The notes below the pieces were generated by a model. The model worked only from the letters and a program-made list of their open reading frames with translations. It was not told where the DNA came from and did not search any database. Source: Pseudomonas sp. W4I3 (GTDB lineage Bacteria; Pseudomonadota; Gammaproteobacteria; Pseudomonadales; Pseudomonadaceae). From it: 64,000 bases of DNA. The stretch lies in contig NZ_JAUSXS010000001.1 of NCBI RefSeq assembly GCF_030816195.1, positions 4,673,501-4,737,500 on the forward strand. Reading direction: 5' to 3'. Made by a program: the position numbers and the translations under genes. Shown here piece after piece: positions 52,708 to 60,954 of the stretch; within the stretch, counting starts at the first letter, position 1; each line of letters opens with the position of its first letter.

Positions 52708-53183
52708 CCCTCGCCCCTCTGCTGCAGGGTCAACTGGACATCGTCAGTACCTGCGAACCCATTACACTGGACAGCCGACACTTTATTGCCGGCATTGTGC
52801 AAACTGCCCAGGCCCGCTGGTATCAGCACTGGCCCCAGGTCGACTGCGGCGAGCGCTTGCACGCCATGGACGCTGTGCAGCTGTGTCGTCGCATCGTCAG
52901 CGAGCCTTTTCCCACACAGTTGGTGTATCACAGCGTTCACCCAGCCGCGCGTGGCGCCACGCCACTGCTGCAAAGCCTGATATCCCAATGCCCAGGCTTT
53001 GTCGAAACCTGGGGCATCAGCACCGGGCAATTCGAGCCGCAACGCGTCGGCACGCTGGCAAGCACGCTGCTTGAACCCGGACAGCGCCTGCTTTACCTGT
53101 ATGACCCGCTGCAGCGCCTGAGTGCCGATGCCACGCCCCAACGGGCAACGCTGCACTACCTGCTGTTTTGCGCACAAGCCTAG
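52704..53183 (+). CDS. Unrecognised protein of the cluster
   Basis: 159 residues from ATG 52704 (MTLAPLLQGQLDIVSTCEP), overlapping the dehydrogenase stop by four bases; ATG 52698 is also possible. No signal peptide, membrane helix or known motif. It has HSVHPAARGATPLLQSL and ending LEPGQRLLYLYDPL...FCAQA. Size and the lack of catalytic motifs would suit a small partner, cyclase or thioesterase-like fold, but I cannot assign it. Conserved position in the coupled operon suggests it is needed for the pathway. Confidence 0.7.
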   Translation: MTLAPLLQGQLDIVSTCEPITLDSRHFIAGIVQTAQARWYQHWPQVDCGERLHAMDAVQLCRRIVSEPFPTQLVYHSVHPAARGATPLLQSLISQCPGFVETWGISTGQFEPQRVGTLASTLLEPGQRLLYLYDPLQRLSADATPQRATLHYLLFCAQA

Positions 53184-53191
53184 GGGGCGCT

Positions 53192-54013
53192 ATGGACACC
53201 CAGCTTGTTTCATTGATTCAGCGCCTGGCCAACCCGGCCGTGATGCCGATGCGTTCAGCCGAACTGCAACAACTGGCCCGCATGAAAACCGAGGTTGTCA
53301 CCTGCGGTGCCTACCGCAGCCGGGTGCTGATCAACGACACCGCCAGCCCCCAGGCCAAAAGCGTGCTGTTGCTGCACGGTTGGGGCGGTCATCCGATGAT
53401 GCTGTGTGCGCTGCAAAGCGTATTGCACGCCTGCGGCTATCGGGTGTACACACCCTTCCTCCTGGGCCATGACCCCGAAACACCCGCCGGTTGCGAATTA
53501 CCTGCCCAACCGCCGTTATTGCTGATGATGCAGGCCAGATACGGCGCGTTCGACAGTGTTGTAGCCCATTCGGCCGGCGGGATCATCACGGCAATGGCCC
53601 ATAGCCAGGGGTTTATCCTCAACCAGGTAGCGTTGCTCAATGCCCCCGCCTCATTGGCAAACCTGTTGCAGCGTTACCTCGTACTGCATCGTGCGGCCGA
53701 GCACTACCTGCCATTGCTTGGCGCCGACTTCCAACGCCGCTACCCCATGTTTGCCGACTTGCAAACCTGCAGCCCCTACGCGTTCAGCGAGGCACGGGTG
53801 CTGATTATGCAAGGCCTGCGGGACCAGCGAATCAGTCCGGCCAACGCCAGGCAAATCCAGTCTCAGTTGCCCGGCAGCCAATTGCACATGATCGAGGACA
53901 CAGGGCACTTGGGCATTCTTTCGCATCAACCGGCGCTGCAAACACTGGCCCGGTTTCTGTGCGCGAACCAGGCTGACACTGCAAAAGGGAACACCCATGC
54001 TTGGGCACATTGA
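53192..54013 (+). CDS. Alpha/beta hydrolase of the cluster
   Basis: 273 residues from ATG 53192; the GGGGGC before it serves as ribosome site. LLLHGWGGHP gives the oxyanion loop, VVAHSAGGII the nucleophile Ser (AHSAGG instead of GxSxG), LRDQRIS the acid region and DTGHLGI the His. No signal peptide. Could be a type II thioesterase releasing acyl groups from carriers, or a hydrolase acting on the product. It overlaps the next gene by 17 bases. Confidence 0.85.
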   Translation: MDTQLVSLIQRLANPAVMPMRSAELQQLARMKTEVVTCGAYRSRVLINDTASPQAKSVLLLHGWGGHPMMLCALQSVLHACGYRVYTPFLLGHDPETPAGCELPAQPPLLLMMQARYGAFDSVVAHSAGGIITAMAHSQGFILNQVALLNAPASLANLLQRYLVLHRAAEHYLPLLGADFQRRYPMFADLQTCSPYAFSEARVLIMQGLRDQRISPANARQIQSQLPGSQLHMIEDTGHLGILSHQPALQTLARFLCANQADTAKGNTHAWAH

Positions 54014-54983
54014 ATCCATTACCCTGCACATTCCCGAGCAGCGCAAATCACTGGCCGAGGTTGCCCACCCCCTTGGGCTGAGCGCGCTGGACGTGCGGAT
54101 GTTTTCGCGGTTCTACGGCCTTGAGCATTTCCCGCGCCAGCCCGGTACGGTGGATGATCTGATACGCCCGTTGCTGGAGCAGTTCGTCGCCGCTCATTCC
54201 CACCTTGTCTCGCGCATCCGCCATGTGGTGCATGCGCATACGGTGCCCAGCCTGCGCCCGTTTCACGAAACCGGCAGGGCCTTGCTCGACGGCTGCGGAT
54301 TCGCCGAAGACACCCAGTACTGCAGCCTCACGATGGGCCACTGTGCGACCTCGCTGGCTGGCGTGGAATACCTCTGCAGCCGTCTCAGGGACGGGGAATA
54401 CGCCTTGATGCTGATCGGAGAAAAAGCCTTCCATCCCAAAGTCGAGCTGCTGGACGACACCACCATCATGGGTGAAGCCGGCTGCGCCGTGCTGCTCAGC
54501 CGGTCCGGCGATCGCGCCAGGGTCATCGCGCGGTACAGCGAGCAAGCCGGCGAATTCAGCCAGCACAAGGGCAACGAGCCACGCACCAACCCGGCCTTCG
54601 CCGAGGCCTATTTCGCATTCGTCAGCAATGCGATGCGTAACGCCGCCGAGCATTTTGATTGCGCCCTTGACACCGTGGACTGGATAGCCCCGCACAACGT
54701 CAACCTGTCCTCCTGGCAGAAAGTGGCCGACGCGCTGCAGATCCCTCGCAACAGGGTTTTCCTGCGTAACGTTGCGCGCTTCGGGCACTGTTTCGGTGCC
54801 GATCCCTATCTGAACCTGGCGGCACTTATCCGTGGGCAACAGCTTTCCCGTGGCGCCAAGGTGATGCTGGCCAGCGTGGGAATGGGAGCGACCTTTTCCT
54901 CGCTGTTGCTGGAGGTGCCGGCGGGCAACGAAATCCCGGTGTTTTGCAACCTCAAGCAATACCCGGACGTTGGGGCCCACTAA
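53997..54983 (+). CDS. KAS III-fold acyltransferase/condensing enzyme (second)
   Basis: 328 residues. Cys116 in SLTMGHCATSLAGVEYL, His233 in WIAPHNVNLSSW and, in place of the Asn of FabH, His264 in RFGHCFGADPYLNL. MLIGEKAFHP is shared with the other members (LLITGEKCFH in the first). No Cys-less partner lies directly next to it; the second partner is two genes on. Substrates unknown. Confidence 0.82.
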   Translation: MLGHIESITLHIPEQRKSLAEVAHPLGLSALDVRMFSRFYGLEHFPRQPGTVDDLIRPLLEQFVAAHSHLVSRIRHVVHAHTVPSLRPFHETGRALLDGCGFAEDTQYCSLTMGHCATSLAGVEYLCSRLRDGEYALMLIGEKAFHPKVELLDDTTIMGEAGCAVLLSRSGDRARVIARYSEQAGEFSQHKGNEPRTNPAFAEAYFAFVSNAMRNAAEHFDCALDTVDWIAPHNVNLSSWQKVADALQIPRNRVFLRNVARFGHCFGADPYLNLAALIRGQQLSRGAKVMLASVGMGATFSSLLLEVPAGNEIPVFCNLKQYPDVGAH

Positions 54984-55021
54984 GTTAACGCTCAGTTCTT
55001 TCTCTACGCGAATGCACATTT

Positions 55022-56140
55022 ATGAGCGATATCACCCGCCGCTATCCACAACTCTATGCGCTGTCAGAACGACTCCTTGCTGCCGGACAGCTCGCGGAAA
55101 CCGACGTTCATCAGGCGATTACCCATCTGGACCACGCGGACCTCAAAAGCGTCGCCTGTATTGGCATACCCTCGCGGTTCAACTGCTGGGAGACACCGGC
55201 CTTTTCGACGGTGAGTTATTCCCAACACCTGCAAATCATCGAATACCTGAGCCGCACGGACGCCAGCGCCATGATGTTAATGCCGGGCGCTTCGCTCACG
55301 ACGCGTGCCATCCTGACCCTGGGCGACGAACAGCAGCAGGCACGTTTTTTTGCCTGTTTTACTGAACGCCCGGCATGGACATTCTTCGCCGTCACCGAAC
55401 CCCAGACCGGCTCGGATGCCGGAGCCGCCAGTACTGAACTCACGCACAACGAGAAGGGCTGGCGCCTCAACGGCACCAAAACGCTGATCGGCGGTGCGCT
55501 GCGGGCCAGCGCAGGCCTGGTGTTCGCGCGCTATCGAGAAAGCCAGCGGCTGGTGATGGTGTTCCCTGACCAAGCCGTACCAAGCTTGCAACGTGAGTCG
55601 CTGGACACCCTGGGCCTGGCCGGTGCGGGCTTGACGCGCCTGACGTTCACCGACCACCGCGTCGCGCAGGAAGATATTCTGGGGCACGAGCGCCGCGAGC
55701 TCCTGCAGGGGCTCAACGCCCTGAGCCTGGTGTTCGAACGTCATCGGCCCATGGTGGCGGCCATGGCCCTGGGCACCACGTTCGGCCTGCTCACCGCGCT
55801 TGATGTGCGCCCGGTGTCGGCTGCGGTAAAACGTTGGTCGGCAAGGCAGTGGCGCACCTATCGCGCCGTCTACCAACAGATGCTGAACGTCGCCCAGGGC
55901 TATGGCGACGGTCAGCACCAGCATGCACTTACCAGCCAGCTCAAACGCAACGCCACGCGCCTGCTCGAGGAGACCGCGTGCCACCTGCCCCATTGGCTGG
56001 ACCGCGATGACTGGCTGGAAGATCACATGCTGCGCAGGCGCTATCGCGACAGTTTTGCGTTTGAGTACATGGAAGGCACCAGCAATATCCATCTGCTCAA
56101 CAGCTTCCGTCCACCCGCCGCTCAGGGGCAAAGCCTGTGA
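55022..56140 (+). CDS. Acyl-CoA-dehydrogenase-like flavoprotein, second copy
   Basis: 372 residues. FFAVTEPQTGSDAGAAS binds FAD, GTKTLIGG follows, and the catalytic Glu is in FEYMEGTSNIH near residue 354. Similar in length and layout to 51580-52707 but clearly diverged, so the two probably act on different carrier-bound substrates or positions. The ATG has a poor ribosome site and follows a 38-base gap; its stop overlaps the next start. Confidence 0.85.
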   Translation: MSDITRRYPQLYALSERLLAAGQLAETDVHQAITHLDHADLKSVACIGIPSRFNCWETPAFSTVSYSQHLQIIEYLSRTDASAMMLMPGASLTTRAILTLGDEQQQARFFACFTERPAWTFFAVTEPQTGSDAGAASTELTHNEKGWRLNGTKTLIGGALRASAGLVFARYRESQRLVMVFPDQAVPSLQRESLDTLGLAGAGLTRLTFTDHRVAQEDILGHERRELLQGLNALSLVFERHRPMVAAMALGTTFGLLTALDVRPVSAAVKRWSARQWRTYRAVYQQMLNVAQGYGDGQHQHALTSQLKRNATRLLEETACHLPHWLDRDDWLEDHMLRRRYRDSFAFEYMEGTSNIHLLNSFRPPAAQGQSL

Positions 56141-56991
56141 CACTCTGCCTGGATCCCGCCGATATTGTTTTCCAGTCGTTTCATCAAACCGAAGCGGCCA
56201 TGCCCGCAGACGACCTGGACATCCCTCACTGGCGCTCGTACGTACAGCATTTTTTCCGCGCCAACGGTCAGACGCTCAGCCCACAGGATGATCAGGTAGA
56301 CGCCTGGGTCACCAGCGCGGGACGCGCATCCTTCAGCGACATGATCGCCGTCCTGCTGCCAAGGCTGGCCACGGTGATCGACCCGGCCCGGGTGAAAACC
56401 GTGCTGATGGCGCACTGGACGCCCGACCTGCATATGGGCAGCTCGGTGGTCAATGCCGCCATCCATCAACTGGGTCTTAGCGCCTGCCTGGCATTGGCGA
56501 TCAGTGACCGCGGACCGGACGCCGGCCTATTCGCGCTGGACGGTATCAATGATTGCCTGGCCGGAAAAGACGAGGACGGCCTTTTGCTGATCGCCGAGCA
56601 GAAAAGCCTGATGTACGCGTCGCCGTTGATGACGGCGCTGCAACCGCAAAACAATGCCTGCGTCTGCCTGCTGAACAAACAGCAACGCGGCCTGCGCTAC
56701 CGAGGGTTCAGGCGCACGACGCTGACACACTGGTCCGCCGAGTGGCTGTTGCACGCCGTTGAGCAATTGGGGCTGACCAGCGAGCGCCTGAGCCTGATCG
56801 GCCCCGCACCGTTGCTGGAAGCCGCGCATGCGAGCACCCATTCGTATGCCGTGAACCCCCAGTTACTGTGCGCGGCGCCCTTCGTGGCACTGCGCACCCT
56901 GTGGGAGCCACAACGAGACTACCTGCTGATCAGCGAATCCGCGAACGGGATCAGCCTGTGCGGCTTCGCGGCCGAGGAGGGTCCACGATGA
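56137..56991 (+). CDS. KAS III-fold partner subunit without catalytic Cys (second copy)
   Basis: 284 residues. LMAHWTPDLHMGSSVVNAAIHQLG and LAISDRGPDAGLFALDGINDCL match the first partner (44297-45196): same HWTPD...VxNAxIH pattern, and the nucleophile position is Pro instead of Cys. The C-terminal half lacks catalytic His and GH motifs. It overlaps by four bases the active gene that follows, again in the order partner then catalytic subunit. Confidence 0.75.
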   Translation: MTLCLDPADIVFQSFHQTEAAMPADDLDIPHWRSYVQHFFRANGQTLSPQDDQVDAWVTSAGRASFSDMIAVLLPRLATVIDPARVKTVLMAHWTPDLHMGSSVVNAAIHQLGLSACLALAISDRGPDAGLFALDGINDCLAGKDEDGLLLIAEQKSLMYASPLMTALQPQNNACVCLLNKQQRGLRYRGFRRTTLTHWSAEWLLHAVEQLGLTSERLSLIGPAPLLEAAHASTHSYAVNPQLLCAAPFVALRTLWEPQRDYLLISESANGISLCGFAAEEGPR

Positions 56992-57935
56992 ACATCGCTT
57001 CGCTGGCCACTTACATTCCGCCCGCCAGAGTGCAGCTGGACCAAGTCGTTGCACATCGCGGGGGGCCTCCATCGGAGGCGCGTACGTTCAGTCAACTGTT
57101 CGGCATGCGCCAAGCGGCTACGCTGGCCGATGGAGAAAGCGCCGAAGGCTGTTTCCACACGTTGTTGCAGCAACTGGGCGAGAGCCTGGAGCAAGGCGAG
57201 AAGGTTGATGCGGTTATCCTGGTGCAGGGCTTGCCCTCGCCCTCCCCGCGCCAAAGCGTCAACCTGCCCTCCTTGCGAAAACGGTCAAGCTTCATCAATG
57301 CGGATGCACCGCTGCTGACCCTCAACCAGCAAAACTGCGCCACGGTGTTCTGGGGGCTGCGCCTGGCTGAACGCTTGCTGGCAAGCGGTAAGCATCGTTG
57401 CGTGGCGCTGCTGGCGGGCGACACGCTGGCCGACTTCGACCTTGCCGAGCGCTATATCCCCGGTTGCACGATGATTGCCGACGGTTTCGTGGCCGCCCTG
57501 CTCAAACCCGGCGGTGGCCAACGCAGGGTGTCGGGCATCCAGTGCTTCTATCATCCCGGATTCTGGCAAGGCCTGGATGGCACACGCGAAGATATCAAGC
57601 GCTTCTACCAGTCCCATAACCAGCTGGTGGATCACGCACTGGCAGGCTACTGCGACACCCTGCGCAAGCAGGCCTGGCTGCTGCCGCACAATATCAACCG
57701 CCTCAGTTGGCAGACCTGGCTGCGTCACCGGCAAAACCGTGATCGCGCAGTCGCCACCGACCTGCTGGGCGAGTGCGGGCACTGTTACACCGCAGACCCC
57801 CTGCTGCTGCTGGATCGTTACGCCCCCGAGCAAACCGGGCGCCCTGCCCTGCTGCTGTCGGTGGGCCTGGGCGGCTGGGTCGGTAGCGCCGCCGTTACCT
57901 CGGACGCCTTATCGGAGACTGCCCATGCTCGATAA
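56988..57935 (+). CDS. KAS III-fold acyltransferase/condensing enzyme (third)
   Basis: 315 residues from ATG 56988 (GGAGGG eight bases upstream, ATGA overlap). Cys117 in TLNQQNCATVFWGL, His234 in LLPHNINRLSW, and His265 in GECGHCYTADPLLLL where FabH has Asn. It has an N-terminal MNIASLATYIPPARV start like FabH relatives. Likely partner of the Cys-less protein before it. The last codons overlap the P450 start. Confidence 0.82.
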   Translation: MNIASLATYIPPARVQLDQVVAHRGGPPSEARTFSQLFGMRQAATLADGESAEGCFHTLLQQLGESLEQGEKVDAVILVQGLPSPSPRQSVNLPSLRKRSSFINADAPLLTLNQQNCATVFWGLRLAERLLASGKHRCVALLAGDTLADFDLAERYIPGCTMIADGFVAALLKPGGGQRRVSGIQCFYHPGFWQGLDGTREDIKRFYQSHNQLVDHALAGYCDTLRKQAWLLPHNINRLSWQTWLRHRQNRDRAVATDLLGECGHCYTADPLLLLDRYAPEQTGRPALLLSVGLGGWVGSAAVTSDALSETAHAR

Positions 57936-59229
57936 TCCTGCTGGCATCGCAACCGTCAAACCGTCAGCCATCAAGTTCGCGCAACTGGGCTTCCTCAAAG
58001 TTGCGGAAAGCGCTTGTCGCCAGCACGGCGACAAAGTCTGGATCGGCGAAGGGCAGGAAGCCGTGCTGCTGCTCGCTGGCGCCCGCCATATTCGGTTTTT
58101 TCTCGAGAACGAAAGCAGCTTTCACAAAGAGCTCGAAAATGACCACACCGCCCGGCGGTTGGTACTGGGGCAATCACTGATCACCGCCCGGGAAGGTGAA
58201 GAATGGCACCTGGCCAGAAAACTCACCGCGCCGTTGGTCAATCCCAAATCAGCATTGCTCAAACAGGGCACTCAAGGCGCCGCACAGTGGTTAGTGGACC
58301 GGCTCCAGATCGGAGGAAACCACTCGATACAGGAAATGTGTCTGCAGTGGGCCCTGCGCTGCGTTGCCGACGGATTTGTCGGTTCCGCGCTCAGCCCTCT
58401 GCAGCTTGAAAGCCTGATCGATCACTTTCGCAGGATCTACCTGCAACTGATTGTGGCCGCGCCGGCCGCCGACTATGCCGTGCTGTGCCAACATCCGGCC
58501 CTGGTCGCATTCCGTGAAGAGCTTGAGTCAATGGTCGGGCCATTGATCAAGGGGGGCGCAGGCGGCGCGGATATGCTGCAACGCTTTTGCCAGGCCCTTG
58601 ATGTCGACGCCCACCCGCATGAGCGGGAACGGGCAATCAGCATGTTGCTGGGTAACCTGGTGGCCAGCGTGGACAACACCGGGGTCGCACTGCTGTGGTG
58701 CCTGACTCACCTTTCCCAGCACGCCCACTACCAGCACCAGGTCCGTGACGAGTCCCGTCTGGGTACACACGAGCTGGCCAGTGCCATCGTCAAGGAATCG
58801 TTGCGCATCACACCGGTTACGGCGTTCTTCGAGCGCTTCACTCAGGGCCCGCTGGAGATCGACGGAGTGAGGATCCCGCCCGGTACCAAAGTGCTGTTTT
58901 CCCCCTGGCTGGTCCAGCGCAATGCCGCTTACTGGCCCGAGCCCCTGAGCTTCAGGCCAGAACGTTTTCTGCAGGGGAGAAAGATTCCACGGGAACACTT
59001 TGTGCCGTTCAGCATCGGTAAGCGCAACTGCGTAGGCATGGCACTGGCCATGGACCAACTCACCACGGCCATTGAAACGCTGTGCAGCCATTATCTTTTC
59101 GCATTGGCACCCTCGACGACGCCCGCCGCACTCACGCCGCTTTATGGGTTGAATGTGCTGCCCAGGGGGCCTATCTGCTTCACCATTGAATCGGCAGCCG
59201 AGGCCAATGCGCATGAATGCATTGCCTGA
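57925..59229 (+). CDS. Cytochrome P450
   Basis: 434 residues from ATG 57925 (GGAG seven bases upstream). Heme-binding FSIGKRNCVGMAL with the thiolate Cys369, the ExxR motif in VKESLRITP, FRPERF, and the I-helix with Asp-Asn-Thr (ASVDNTGVAL), where the Thr supports oxygen activation. Soluble, no membrane anchor at the N-terminus, as usual for bacterial P450s. Expected to hydroxylate or desaturate a pathway intermediate or carrier-bound acyl group. No ferredoxin gene is found in the window. Confidence 0.95.
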   Translation: MLDNPAGIATVKPSAIKFAQLGFLKVAESACRQHGDKVWIGEGQEAVLLLAGARHIRFFLENESSFHKELENDHTARRLVLGQSLITAREGEEWHLARKLTAPLVNPKSALLKQGTQGAAQWLVDRLQIGGNHSIQEMCLQWALRCVADGFVGSALSPLQLESLIDHFRRIYLQLIVAAPAADYAVLCQHPALVAFREELESMVGPLIKGGAGGADMLQRFCQALDVDAHPHERERAISMLLGNLVASVDNTGVALLWCLTHLSQHAHYQHQVRDESRLGTHELASAIVKESLRITPVTAFFERFTQGPLEIDGVRIPPGTKVLFSPWLVQRNAAYWPEPLSFRPERFLQGRKIPREHFVPFSIGKRNCVGMALAMDQLTTAIETLCSHYLFALAPSTTPAALTPLYGLNVLPRGPICFTIESAAEANAHECIA

Positions 59230-60283
59230 TTCGACGCCGGATGCCATCCCGCAACTCAGCGTGTTTTGCTTCGCTGACGTAGCCCGGGACAGCTTCGCTG
59301 AGAAGTACGAACAGCTGATGAGCACCGCCAGGCTGGCGGATGAACTCAACTTTCATGCTATCTGGACGCCTGAACGCCATTTCCACACGTTCGGTGGGAT
59401 GTTTCCCAACCCCTCGGTGATCAGTGCCGCACTCGCCGTCGTCACGCGACGTATCCGGATTTGTGCCGGCAGCGTGGTGCTGCCCTTGCATGATCCGTTG
59501 CGCGTCGCCGAAGAATGGGCGCTGGTGGATAACCTCTCACGCGGCCGAGTGGGTGTGGCGTTTTCCGCCGGCTGGCAACGTAACGATTTCGTCCTGCAAG
59601 CACACAACTACCGTGAGCGTCATGAGGTGCTCTTTCGCGCGCTGGAGCAGGTTCAAGCGCTGTGGCGCGGTGAGCCGGTGACGCGTCACGAACTGTCCAG
59701 GCCCGATCAACCGGAACCGCTGAAGGTGCAAACCTGGCCGCCGGCCTACCAAAGCACCCTACCTGCCTGGGTCACCACGGGAAGCAATCCGTTGTTATTC
59801 AACGAGGCCGGAAAACGCGGCCTGAATGTGCTGACGCACTTGGTCTCACAGACTCGCGAACAGCTGCAGGAGAACTGCGCCAGCTACCGCCTTGCACGCC
59901 AGGAGGCGGGGCTGGACCCAGCGGGCGGCAAAGTGACGCTGATGATGCATGCCCAGGCGGGAGAAGAGCGCCAGGCGCTGCTGCCGCACCTGCGGCCAGC
60001 CCTCACCGGCTATCTGCGTGCGTTTATGCAGTTGTCCGAAAACCTCAACGCACCCTCTGCGAACGATCACCAGACCGCGGACAAGAAGCACGACTACGCG
60101 CTTAAGTGGGGCGTGGAAAAGTACCTCAACCACTACGGTTTGTTCGGCTCTGCTGCAGAGTGCCGCAAACAGCTGGAACAGCTCAAGCGTGAAGGCGTTG
60201 ATGAAGTGGCGGGGCTTGTGGACTTTGGCATGCCCCAGGAAAGTGTGGAAACAACGCTGCGTACACTCGCGACATTACTGTGA
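59213..60283 (+). CDS. Luciferase-like flavin monooxygenase (natural-product type)
   Basis: 356 residues from ATG 59213 (spacing to GAGG is nine bases; ATG 59207 also possible). SVFCFADVARDSFAEKYEQL and NFHAIWTPERHFHTFGGMFPNPSV are the hallmark of the LLM subgroup found in NRPS/PKS clusters; CAGSVVLPLHDPLRVAEEWALVDNLSRGRVGVAFSAGW continues it. FMN-dependent, needs a reductase that is not seen here. In butirosin synthesis a flavin monooxygenase (BtrO) hydroxylates a carrier-bound intermediate, a useful parallel. Overlaps the P450 end by 17 bases. Confidence 0.9.
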   Translation: MNALPDSTPDAIPQLSVFCFADVARDSFAEKYEQLMSTARLADELNFHAIWTPERHFHTFGGMFPNPSVISAALAVVTRRIRICAGSVVLPLHDPLRVAEEWALVDNLSRGRVGVAFSAGWQRNDFVLQAHNYRERHEVLFRALEQVQALWRGEPVTRHELSRPDQPEPLKVQTWPPAYQSTLPAWVTTGSNPLLFNEAGKRGLNVLTHLVSQTREQLQENCASYRLARQEAGLDPAGGKVTLMMHAQAGEERQALLPHLRPALTGYLRAFMQLSENLNAPSANDHQTADKKHDYALKWGVEKYLNHYGLFGSAAECRKQLEQLKREGVDEVAGLVDFGMPQESVETTLRTLATLL

Positions 60284-60297
60284 AAAACGGAGGCTCT

Positions 60298-60954
60298 ATG
60301 AACAAGATGAAACTGATGCTGGCGCTGCTGGCCGGCACGACTGCCTGTTCTGCGCTGGCGGCAGAGAAAACCGTGGCATTGAGCGCGTTCAACAGCGTCG
60401 AGGTCCGACAAGGTATCAACCTGACGATCAAATGCGCTGCAACCTCATCGATGGTAGTCACAGGCTCTGCCGATACGCTGAAAAAGCTCCAGGTGACGAC
60501 CAACGGCAACGCCCTGTTGCTCGTCAACGATGCAGGGCAGACCGATCGGCTGTTCTCCAACGCGCTGGATATCACGCTTTACACCAGTGGGCCGCTGACA
60601 GCGCTGACGGGCACGGCGGGAGTCGAAATCCAGGCGCCTGCCTGTGCGATCGATGAGCACAAACTGGCGGTTACCGGCAGCATGGGCGCCAACATTGAGG
60701 TCCAGGGCAAGACGGCTGAGCTGGTGCTCGATTTGGCAATGGGCGGCACCTTCAACAAGAAACCGTTGCCTTTTACGGCGCAGGTGGCGACCGTGCGCAT
60801 GAGCATGGGTGCGCAATCCTCCCTGTGTCAGGTTCCGCGGATCAACGGCAGTCTGTCGGCCGGCGCGCGCATGTCTGTCAGCCCATCGGCTCAGGTCGAT
60901 ACCGGGGCGGCGGCCGCTTTCGGCAGCGATATCTCGACCTCCGATTGTTCGTGA
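60298..60954 (+). CDS. Secreted DUF2807 (GIN-domain-like) protein
   Basis: 218 residues from ATG 60298 (CGGAGG four bases upstream). Signal peptide MNKMKLMLALLAGTTACSALA; a lipoprotein reading of TACS is possible but the box is imperfect. The mature part is a repetitive beta-helix-like stretch typical of DUF2807: FNSVEVRQGINLTIK, ADTLKKLQVTTNGNALLL, LTALTGTAGVEIQAP. Periplasmic or cell-surface. It is the last gene of the operon, 14 bases after the LLM gene. Its last 64 bases overlap the PPTase gene on the other strand. Confidence 0.82.
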   Translation: MNKMKLMLALLAGTTACSALAAEKTVALSAFNSVEVRQGINLTIKCAATSSMVVTGSADTLKKLQVTTNGNALLLVNDAGQTDRLFSNALDITLYTSGPLTALTGTAGVEIQAPACAIDEHKLAVTGSMGANIEVQGKTAELVLDLAMGGTFNKKPLPFTAQVATVRMSMGAQSSLCQVPRINGSLSAGARMSVSPSAQVDTGAAAAFGSDISTSDCS

